Of a DNA stretch of 39,005 bases, positions 32,957-39,005 are shown in pieces. The stretch is taken from the NCBI GenBank assembly GCA_019747735.1, contig JAIEQL010000003.1, forward strand, positions 1 to 39,005, read 5' to 3'. The notes below the pieces were generated by a model, which saw only the letters and a program-made list of their open reading frames with translations, was not told the DNA's origin and did no database searches. This stretch comes from Chthoniobacterales bacterium (GTDB taxonomy: Bacteria; Verrucomicrobiota; Verrucomicrobiia; Chthoniobacterales; UBA6821). The number at the start of each line of letters is the position of its first letter. The stretch's first letter is position 1. The position numbers and the translations under genes were made by a program.

Positions 32957-33583
32957 TTACTCTTCCGATGCAGCACAATGACAGTTTCCTCCGCAGCATT
33001 CCCCCTCTGAAGGAGCTTCTTCACTGGCGGCAGCTGCTGGCGCAGGGCGTTCCGTGCGGTTTTCAGGGAGGGCCTTGGCCCCGCTGACAACAAGTTTGCG
33101 CCCCATATATTCCTTGTCATGCAATTCGCTGACGGCACGTTTGGCTTCTTCAAGAGAAGTCATTTGGACAAATCCAAATCCTTTGGAACGATGGGTATCT
33201 TTGTTGGAAACAAGTTCGACATTTTGAACCTGGCCAACACCGCTGAAGAGCTCGAAAAGATCACTTTCAGAGGCCTCAAAAGAAAGATTGCCAACATAGA
33301 GTCGTGGTCCAGTCACCTCAACATATTCTGGTTTCCTAGGAACGCGAGGAGTCCGTTCTTTAGTTTCGAAAGTAGACTCTTTTTTAGAATAAGGCTTCTT
33401 TTTTTGAAGAGAAGAAGAGGGTTTCCCTAGGCCTAAAAATCCCAGGAGTTTGCTCCAGAAACTACTCTTAGTGGGTTTGGGAGGGCGAGCAGAGGAGTAG
33501 CTCGGTTTTTTAGAAGAGGAATAAGAGCGACGGCCTGACTGAGAACGTGGACCGCGAGGTGAAGAAGAATACTTGGATGACAT
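32957..33583 (-). CDS. RRM-domain RNA-binding protein with Cys-rich C-terminus
   Basis: The 208-residue protein has a single RNA recognition motif, residues ~93-170. RNP2 is LYVGNL (95-100) and RNP1 is KGFGFVQM (134-141). Before it is a basic, Ser/Arg/Pro-rich and probably disordered arm (SSKYSSSPRGPRSQSGRRSY), with a short hydrophobic stretch FWSKLLGFLGLGK. After it comes an acidic, Ala-rich tail with four Cys (GECCGGNCHC) that could bind a metal. Bacterial RRM proteins occur in cyanobacteria and several PVC bacteria and bind single-stranded RNA, often in cold or stress response. The specific role here is unknown. Confidence 0.88.
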   Translation of the reverse strand: MSSKYSSSPRGPRSQSGRRSYSSSKKPSYSSARPPKPTKSSFWSKLLGFLGLGKPSSSLQKKKPYSKKESTFETKERTPRVPRKPEYVEVTGPRLYVGNLSFEASESDLFELFSGVGQVQNVELVSNKDTHRSKGFGFVQMTSLEEAKRAVSELHDKEYMGRKLVVSGAKALPENRTERPAPAAAASEEAPSEGECCGGNCHCAASEE

Positions 33584-33925
33584 GAATAAGGTAAGTTTGT
33601 AACGTAACGAAATTACGTAAGGGTGAAATGAGAAGATGGAATTTTAAGAACAATACCATTGGCAAAGAACAGGTAAAATCATCTTATCGTTAGTAAGGAA
33701 TGCTTTTTGGTCTGGCATAAATTGAAAAAATAGTCTATCGAGAGGAATGGCTTTAAAAGTCCAGAAGCGCATAATAGCGAGCTTCAACCCTATCACGATA
33801 AGTCAGATTTCCAATATTTACCGAAAAGCAAGCGGTTATCCTAAGGCAAAATGAGAGGAGAACAAAGGAAAATGTTTAGTTGCGACCTTGTTACTGCGAT
33901 GTTTGCTTGTTTTTGTTCTCTCAGG
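33584..33925. other. 342-nt intergenic region
   Basis: No gene is supported. ACGTAA (33602-33607) and TTACGT (33613-33618) form a small palindrome about 20 nt upstream of the RRM gene's start. It could be an operator for that minus-strand gene. The rest, up to the stop of the SUMF1-like gene, looks featureless. Confidence 0.35.
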
Positions 33926-35683
33926 TTATTCCAAAGACTCAAGGCCCTTGAACTTTAGAAACAGATATTTAGCCTTAGTTCCATGCAATCGACGTTTCCG
34001 TCCATCAATAGAACAATTAGGATATTTGTTCATCTCTTCAATGTCTTCTGCAAGAAAGTCCACTTCTACTTTTTTTGCTTCTATCTGTTGGAGTTCACCG
34101 TATGTACTTTTTCGTTTGTCCGTTAGAGAGTTTATTTCGGTTGTTAGTTTTTTTATTTCAGCCTCTAGTTCGGCTTGTTTCTTCCCTAGTAAGGTAGATG
34201 CACGATCGCTTGATGTTGTTAACATCCTTTCTAGTTCTTTTTTTGATGTCACTTGCAATAAAGCATTCTGATCTAATTTTGCTATATTTTCTAAAGCCGT
34301 TTTATCTGCTCCTGTCGTCCATCTCCAGCTTGAGTTTAAGCCACGCATCATCGATCTCCCCATTGAGCAAAGTGTATCCCAGATCAGGTTGCCTCCCAAA
34401 CGAAGTAGGCTTGCGGTTGCTTTGATTGCCTGGAATCCAAGAGTAACATCTCCACCTAGCAACAGCGTATTAACAATAGTTGCCTCCTGTTCTCCCGTTG
34501 AGAGGTGATCCCAAGCGCCGAGAGGATCTTTTGTCCAATTAAATTGATAGGCTTCTTCAGCATAACCAGTGCTGGTCATAGAAGGATCAGCGGCAGTTTC
34601 TGCCATGCGGAATCCAATGAGGTCACTTCGTTTGTTGGCGTCAACAATCCATGGGAGAGCCGTTCTTGCTAAAAGGTCTGTGGTTTTTGTTTGGTAATCC
34701 CCCCCTCGGACAATATAAGCCCCTCCTATAGGAAGGTGAAATTCGTTGTATTTGGGGCTGGTGATCGTATCACTTTCACTTTCTATGGGACGATCTCCCT
34801 GAAACGTAGTGCTAGTTGTGGTCCATTCATTGACATTGCCAGCCATATCAAAACAACCATAGTAACTATGCGTTCCTATGACTTTCTCGTTATTATCCAA
34901 TCCGCCGCAGTAGTTCACTTCAGAGAGTTCTAAAGTAGGAGCCCAAGGCCAGAGAGAATACAGATCGTAATTTGCTTTATTATCTGCTTGAGGTCCCTCT
35001 CGATCACCTGGATTGAGATCGCCTTCTTTTTGTGTGGGATAGAGGAAGTAGCTACCATTAGTGCTTCCCCCTTTATAATAGGCTGCCTTAATCCATTCAT
35101 TTTGAGTTGGAATAGAGTAAAGAGCCCCCGGTTCCTTAGTGGCCTTCTGTTGCTTGTTGCTATCAATGGTGATGGTGTAAGCGCCATTTTCTGTAAGAGT
35201 GTCAAAACTTTCTCCTTCAGCCAAAGAAAGGGAGCCTCTCTGTTTAAGGTTATGCCTGATATTGCAGGCACGAAGGGTATCGAAAAGATTGACGTTAGTA
35301 ATAGGAAGATTCGAAAATTTTTCTAAAACAAGAGCATAAGTATAGCCGCTTGTTTCTGTCCCTTGACGTGTAATCCAGCGTTCCATCCCATGATTCCAAA
35401 GTTCATGGGGGTCAGCTTTTCTAAGCACAGGATCTACTTGAGTTGCTACTTGATCTAAGACTTGCTCCTTCCAATCCCGAACGGTCCACTCATAAGCTCC
35501 CAGTTTAAAAAAATGATCGCAGGTGCCATGTCCTAGGTCATCAGCGTTATTGTTGAGATCGCCAATCTCCATCATTTTAGTTCCAGTGGGAGCTAACGCA
35601 TTAGTAGGGGGCTTTGCTGCTACACGAGAGCTCAGAAGGGCGATGCTTAAAAAAGCGCAATAAATATAAGGGGAGATTTTCAT
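33926..35683 (-). CDS. secreted SUMF1/FGE-like protein with coiled-coil tail
   Basis: From ATG 35683 the 585-residue product has a signal peptide (MKISPYIYCAFLSIALLSSRVAA). An upstream start at 35704 only lengthens it. The SUMF1-like head parallels the 27014 gene: FKLGAYEWTVRDWKEQVLDQ, LWNHGMERWITRQGTE, NLPITNVNLFDTLRACNI, IPTQNEWIKAAYYKGG, GCFDMAGNVNEWT, VRGGDYQTKT and LIGFRMAE. No catalytic Cys pair is present. The tail (~residues 400-585) differs. It has helical segments and a coiled coil (KKQAELEAEIKKLTTEINSL) ending in a basic KFKGLESLE. Probably a surface or secreted binding protein. Function unknown. Confidence 0.83.
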   Translation of the reverse strand: MKISPYIYCAFLSIALLSSRVAAKPPTNALAPTGTKMMEIGDLNNNADDLGHGTCDHFFKLGAYEWTVRDWKEQVLDQVATQVDPVLRKADPHELWNHGMERWITRQGTETSGYTYALVLEKFSNLPITNVNLFDTLRACNIRHNLKQRGSLSLAEGESFDTLTENGAYTITIDSNKQQKATKEPGALYSIPTQNEWIKAAYYKGGSTNGSYFLYPTQKEGDLNPGDREGPQADNKANYDLYSLWPWAPTLELSEVNYCGGLDNNEKVIGTHSYYGCFDMAGNVNEWTTTSTTFQGDRPIESESDTITSPKYNEFHLPIGGAYIVRGGDYQTKTTDLLARTALPWIVDANKRSDLIGFRMAETAADPSMTSTGYAEEAYQFNWTKDPLGAWDHLSTGEQEATIVNTLLLGGDVTLGFQAIKATASLLRLGGNLIWDTLCSMGRSMMRGLNSSWRWTTGADKTALENIAKLDQNALLQVTSKKELERMLTTSSDRASTLLGKKQAELEAEIKKLTTEINSLTDKRKSTYGELQQIEAKKVEVDFLAEDIEEMNKYPNCSIDGRKRRLHGTKAKYLFLKFKGLESLE

Positions 35684-35719
35684 GCTAGGGAATAAAATAA
35701 GCAAGAAAGCTAATGCATG

Positions 35720-37585
35720 TTAGCAGTTTGGCAACCCCCGCAATGAAAATATCAAGACAACAAGCATCCAAGTGATTTCATCTAAACGAGGATCCTGCCT
35801 TGCTTGTTGCATCAAGATAGCAAGACGTTTGGCGGGGAGTTGTCCTTGGGTCAATTCCTCTAACTCGCGCGGCAGTGTATGACAAATCGCAGCAAGATTT
35901 TTTTGGCGCAGCCACTCAGACAAAGGGGGATTGAATCCACGCTTCGGTCCCAGCAGTGCCTGTGGGCCTATTTGATCGATCAAAAATTGTTTGGGAGGTT
36001 TAGAAAAACGTTTCGCTGCTGGCATCTGGCAGATCGCTTGAAAAAAAAGGTGATCGAGCAAAGGAGCTCGCAACTCCAATCCATGAGCCATGCCGCAGAG
36101 GTCCGATTTTCTCAAAATATATTCGGGAAGATAATTGAGACGATCGCACTCCAGCATCCATTCGCGTGGCGCTAGTGAAGAGTCCGGTTGCCGCCAATAG
36201 CTAGGTTGCACGGCCATGTCTGGTTGCAAAAAAGCACGTGAGAGCGGGTCCAAGGCCGCAAAACGAAGAGCGTAGGACTCTTGCCATCCCAGTTGGCATT
36301 CTAATAAAGAGCGTCGCAATCGCCCTCCCAGAGAGGTTTTTAGGCACAACCTCGAAGAACTCCAATATTGCGGTTGGTGCCCGTGACGTGAGAGAAGGCG
36401 GGCCGTGCGTTCGTGAGCATGATAGCGTTTGTAGCCTGCAAAGAGCTCATCTCCTCCATCTCCTGCTAGCGCCACGACAATTTCTTTTGCGGCAGCCTGG
36501 CAGAGGTACCATGTTGGAATAGCCGAAGGATCAGCAAAAGGCTCATCCAGGTCATGAATAATCTGAACGGCATCGCTTGAGTCCATCTTGATGGGCAAGC
36601 TGCAGTGCTTGAGTCTCAATCGCTCTGCGATGCTGGTAGCAGAGGCGGACTCATCAAAGACTTTGTTCTCAGGAAAGGTTGCTGTAAAAGCTGTGAGCTC
36701 AGGCATATTATCACTATGAGCCATCTTTGCTGCGATTGCTTGCGAATCAATGCCACCACTTAAGAACAGTCCCAGGGGACGATCGGAGACGAGGCGCAAG
36801 CGAATCGCTTCTTCAAAAAGAGCCGATGCTGATTTTTGAGAAATCTCCTGGTGTTGTGCAGACTCAGGAGCCCAGTATTGGTGAGGCGCACAGGGGTATG
36901 GCTCTGCTTTTTCTAAAGAAACGACAAGGCTGTGTGCTGCAGGGAGTTTTTGAAATCCTTCGATAATGGAAAGAGGAGCTGGAATATAGCGGTGTGCTAA
37001 AAAAGCATCAATGGCTCTGGAATCAAAGCGTGGTCTTGTTTGAGAGGTGAGAGTCGCTAAAGCACGAGCAGTACTGGCAAATGCAAAAAGACCATTCTGG
37101 GTGGTGTAAAAAAGCGGTTTTTCTCCCAAACGATCGCGGGCAAGTAAGAGGCGATGTTTCCGCAAATCAAAAATAGCGATAGCAAACATACCGCGAAGCC
37201 TTTCTACAACAGCATCGCCCCACTCTTCATAACCGTGCAAAATAAACTCCGTATCGCTGTGACTCATGAAGCGATGGCCACGGTCTCGCAAAAAACGGGC
37301 TTCTTGCTCCCATCCATAAACTTCTCCATTATAAACAATCCAAACCGAACCATCTTCGTTTTTCATCGGTTGCGTGCCGGCGATGGAAGTATCTCGAATG
37401 CTCAAACGTGTCTGAATCAAGGCTGCATGGCCTTCTGTGGCATGATGCCATCCCTTTTTTTCTGAAAATGAAAATAAATTCGATCCCGATCCATCAGGGC
37501 CACGAGAGCGGAGCGCTTCTTTCGTCGCTTCGATGGAAGCGGAAGTAATGGCTGTTTGATGAAGGATGCCTGCAATGCCGCACAT
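35720..37585 (-). CDS. asnB: asparagine synthase (glutamine-hydrolysing)
   Basis: Starting at MCGIAGILHQ puts the nucleophilic Cys at position 2, as maturation of this family requires. A longer frame to 37690 would bury it behind 35 residues translated from repeat DNA. The 621-residue product has the N-terminal glutaminase (RGPDGSGS, IVYNGEVYGWEQE, SDTEFILHGYEEWG) and the C-terminal synthetase (GLFLSGGIDSQAIAAKMA P-loop, ALAGDGGDELFAGYKRYH, LRKSDLCGMAHGLELRAPLL). It makes asparagine from aspartate, glutamine and ATP, or amidates a related acceptor. Many AsnB-like paralogues act in capsule or peptide pathways, and the neighbours do not decide this. Confidence 0.93.
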   Translation of the reverse strand: MCGIAGILHQTAITSASIEATKEALRSRGPDGSGSNLFSFSEKKGWHHATEGHAALIQTRLSIRDTSIAGTQPMKNEDGSVWIVYNGEVYGWEQEARFLRDRGHRFMSHSDTEFILHGYEEWGDAVVERLRGMFAIAIFDLRKHRLLLARDRLGEKPLFYTTQNGLFAFASTARALATLTSQTRPRFDSRAIDAFLAHRYIPAPLSIIEGFQKLPAAHSLVVSLEKAEPYPCAPHQYWAPESAQHQEISQKSASALFEEAIRLRLVSDRPLGLFLSGGIDSQAIAAKMAHSDNMPELTAFTATFPENKVFDESASATSIAERLRLKHCSLPIKMDSSDAVQIIHDLDEPFADPSAIPTWYLCQAAAKEIVVALAGDGGDELFAGYKRYHAHERTARLLSRHGHQPQYWSSSRLCLKTSLGGRLRRSLLECQLGWQESYALRFAALDPLSRAFLQPDMAVQPSYWRQPDSSLAPREWMLECDRLNYLPEYILRKSDLCGMAHGLELRAPLLDHLFFQAICQMPAAKRFSKPPKQFLIDQIGPQALLGPKRGFNPPLSEWLRQKNLAAICHTLPRELEELTQGQLPAKRLAILMQQARQDPRLDEITWMLVVLIFSLRGLPNC

Positions 37586-37724
37586 GGAAATTAGGAGATG
37601 GAAGCTTGAAGATAGAAGATAGGGGATGATGCTGAAAGTTTGAAAGAGCATTCTTGTTATCAAAAAAGATTTCGATTTACATTTTTCCATCTCCTATCTT
37701 CCATCTCCTATCTCCTAATTTCCC
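37586..37724. repeat. mirrored heptamer arrays forming the asnB-queD divergent leader
   Basis: On the queD side, 37685-37719 are five exact 7-nt units (TTCCATC, TCCTATC, TTCCATC, TCCTATC, TCCTAAT) running straight into TTCCC-ATG. On the asnB side (minus strand), CTATCTT, CTATCTT, CAAGCTT, CCATCTC, CTAATTT and CC-ATG do the same. The outer ends (TCTCCTAATTTCC) are identical, so both genes start behind the same leader. The region thus forms an imperfect inverted repeat and contains no Shine-Dalgarno sequence. Confidence 0.8.
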
Positions 37725-38087
37725 ATGAACGCCCGTATCACTAAAACATTCACCTTCGAAGCCGCTCAGACCTTACCTCATGTGCCTACGGGTCACAAAT
37801 GCACACAAATGCATGGGCATAGTTTTAAAATTGAAATTTCGGCAGAGGGATCTGTAGATCCTCACACTGGCTGGATCTATGACCATGCTATGATCACCAA
37901 AGCAATGAAACCCCTGCTAGAGCAGCTTGATCATGCTTACCTTAATGAAATCAAAGGGCTTGAAAATCCAACTATTGAGAACATGTGTTTTTGGTTTTGG
38001 GAAAAATTAAAACCACAGTTGCCGGGGCTTGCAGAAATCATCCTGCATGAAACACCAACAGCGCGGTGTAGTTACCGTGGAAAATAA
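37725..38087 (+). CDS. queD: 6-carboxy-5,6,7,8-tetrahydropterin synthase QueD
   Basis: The 120-residue protein follows E. coli-type QueD along its length: FEAAQTLPHVPTGHKCTQMH, GHSFKIEIS, VDPHTGWIYDHAMI, LDHAYLNEIKGLENPTIENM and the C-terminal HETPTARCSYRG. It converts 7,8-dihydroneopterin triphosphate to carboxytetrahydropterin in queuosine synthesis. Cys26, His30, His32, His70 and Glu109 are in place. The first zinc ligand (His in FEAAH) is Gln15 here, a variation worth noting. No other queuosine gene is in the window. It overlaps the next gene by about 40 nt, implying co-transcription. Confidence 0.93.
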   Translation: MNARITKTFTFEAAQTLPHVPTGHKCTQMHGHSFKIEISAEGSVDPHTGWIYDHAMITKAMKPLLEQLDHAYLNEIKGLENPTIENMCFWFWEKLKPQLPGLAEIILHETPTARCSYRGK

Positions 38088-38934
38088 CTTTTTTTCCTTG
38101 CTTAAAAAAACGGCGCGCTCGTTCTATTTAACGATTCGTTTTTTGCCAAGAGAGTTGCAAGAGGCAGTAGCACTTGCTTATTTGCTCGCACGGGCTTCCG
38201 ATACAATAGCGGATGAAGGAGTAGCCTCTCGTGAGGAACGAGTAAAATTGTTGTCTGTTTTGAGAGCAAATAAAACCTCTCCTTCTTTGCTCCAAGCCTA
38301 TTGCAAAAAAAATTTTCAAGACTTGGATACTGAGAAACAACGCAGTGAAAAAGAGCTCTTAGAAAGGTTGCCCGAGTTGCTGCAACAATTAGAAGATCCT
38401 CAACGAAATCCTTTGGAGGCTAATGCCATCAGGGTTGTATGGCATGACATTTTAGAGGGACAGCTCTTGGATTTAAAATTACAAGGTACTCTTTTTACGC
38501 CTTCTCAACGAGAAGAGTATCTTTATCTTGTAGCAGGGTGTGTCGGTGTTTTTTGGACGAAATTAGGGATGATGGTTCTTCCTTCTTTTTCTCAAGAATC
38601 ACAAGAGCAAATGATGGCGTGGGGAGTCAGTTATGGAAAGGGATTGCAGCTGGTCAATATATTGCGCGATGCTGCTGCTGACGGATGTGAAGGACGTTTT
38701 TATTTTGATCCCTCAGAATATTCGGCGCTTGCAAAACAAGCCTATTCTTATTTGCAAGAAGGAAGACTCTATGTGCGAGCTCTTGAAAATCGTCGGTTGC
38801 GCTATGCCTCAAGCCTTCCTTTGCTTTTGGGAGAACAAACATTAGCACTTATTGCTAAACATCCTAATACTCCTTTTCTTAAAATAAGTCGCTGGAAGGT
38901 TCTTGTAGGCTTGCTTCGGGGGTTGTTCTTTTAG
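38047..38934 (+). CDS. squalene/phytoene synthase family protein
   Basis: The start is uncertain: ATG 38029, ATG 38047 (chosen, 295 residues) or GTG 38077. All overlap queD. The protein shows ARSFYLTIRFLP, the first Asp-rich motif ARASDTIADEG, VWHDILEGQLLDL, and the second motif LVNILRDAAADGCEGRFYFD, which bind diphosphates through Mg. The family condenses two prenyl diphosphates head to head, giving squalene (hopanoids) or phytoene (carotenoids). Without neighbouring hpn or crt genes I cannot choose, although HpnC/HpnD-type is plausible. The C-terminus (SRWKVLVGLLRGLFF) is hydrophobic. The stop TAG is formed at the junction with the inserted MITE-like element. Confidence 0.85.
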   Translation: MKHQQRGVVTVENNFFSLLKKTARSFYLTIRFLPRELQEAVALAYLLARASDTIADEGVASREERVKLLSVLRANKTSPSLLQAYCKKNFQDLDTEKQRSEKELLERLPELLQQLEDPQRNPLEANAIRVVWHDILEGQLLDLKLQGTLFTPSQREEYLYLVAGCVGVFWTKLGMMVLPSFSQESQEQMMAWGVSYGKGLQLVNILRDAAADGCEGRFYFDPSEYSALAKQAYSYLQEGRLYVRALENRRLRYASSLPLLLGEQTLALIAKHPNTPFLKISRWKVLVGLLRGLFF

Positions 38935-39005
38935 AGGGTGTCTTGAAAAGACTAAAATTGCGCATTACGGCGTCGCTCCAGTGCTCGCGTCCTCGAGTAT
39001 GTCCA
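38934..39005. mobile_element. MITE-like element, copy 3, cut by window end
   Basis: GAGGGTGTCTTGAAAA and the following ~56 nt match copies 1 and 2 almost base for base, ending at the window edge. TTA (38931-38933) precedes it as in copy 2. Only the left half is visible, so the right terminus and second duplication cannot be checked. Confidence 0.88.

Noticed and set aside
37586..37690. N-terminal extension of AsnB with a hydrophobic segment
   Set aside because: It translates the heptamer repeat leader and would move Cys2, the required N-terminal nucleophile, to an internal position.
1..39005. CRISPR array or phage region
   Set aside because: The repeats found have ~7-nt periods or are dispersed inverted elements. 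No regularly spaced 24-40-bp repeats, cas genes, integrase or phage structural genes are visible.

Overview
The window is a bacterial chromosome segment of moderate to low GC. The housekeeping genes and the abundance of secreted SUMF1/FGE-like proteins suggest the PVC superphylum, with Verrucomicrobiota the best guess. The lineage is an inference that I could not test. Long helical proteins, signal-peptide giants, a decayed SbmA/BacA-type transporter and several small repeat families hint at a host-associated life. That is also inference.

Layout. 1-4600: tRNA-Ala (minus strand, cut by the window edge), then rpmH-rnpA-yidD-yidC-gatB and a possible 51-aa membrane peptide. 4616-15000: a secreted LTxxQ-type protein, three large unrecognised helical proteins without signal peptides (692, 1152 and 539 aa), xseA, and a broken SbmA/BacA-like transporter. 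15031-20215: a DegT-family aminotransferase, a perfect 37-bp inverted repeat, then feoA-feoA-feoB. The feo cluster is interrupted on the opposite strand by an RHH/PIN toxin-antitoxin pair, and that pair is itself split by a 141-bp MITE-like element. 20319-31457: a block of secreted proteins comprising two SUMF1-like proteins, a 1298-aa protein with a PI3/4-kinase-like domain, and an 830-aa coiled-coil protein with a hydrophobic C-terminus. 31662-39005: a Cys-rich small membrane protein, miaA, an RRM RNA-binding protein, a third SUMF1-like protein, asnB, queD and a squalene/phytoene synthase. The window ends inside a further copy of the MITE.

How it works together. The first block serves ribosome and tRNA maturation (L34, RNase P protein), membrane insertion (YidD, YidC) and amidated aminoacyl-tRNA (GatB). 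FeoA/FeoA/FeoB import ferrous iron. QueD feeds queuosine synthesis and MiaA modifies A37, so both contribute to tRNA modification. The secreted and helical giants are the accessory part. They form at least three paralogous groups with conserved heads and divergent tails, and I regard them as candidate host-interaction proteins.

Unusual sequence features. Almost no start codon has a recognisable Shine-Dalgarno sequence. Many intergenic regions carry short arrays of about 7-nt repeats, often ending at the start codon. A MITE family with 16-bp terminal inverted repeats and 3-bp TNA target duplications sits at gene stop codons in all three copies.
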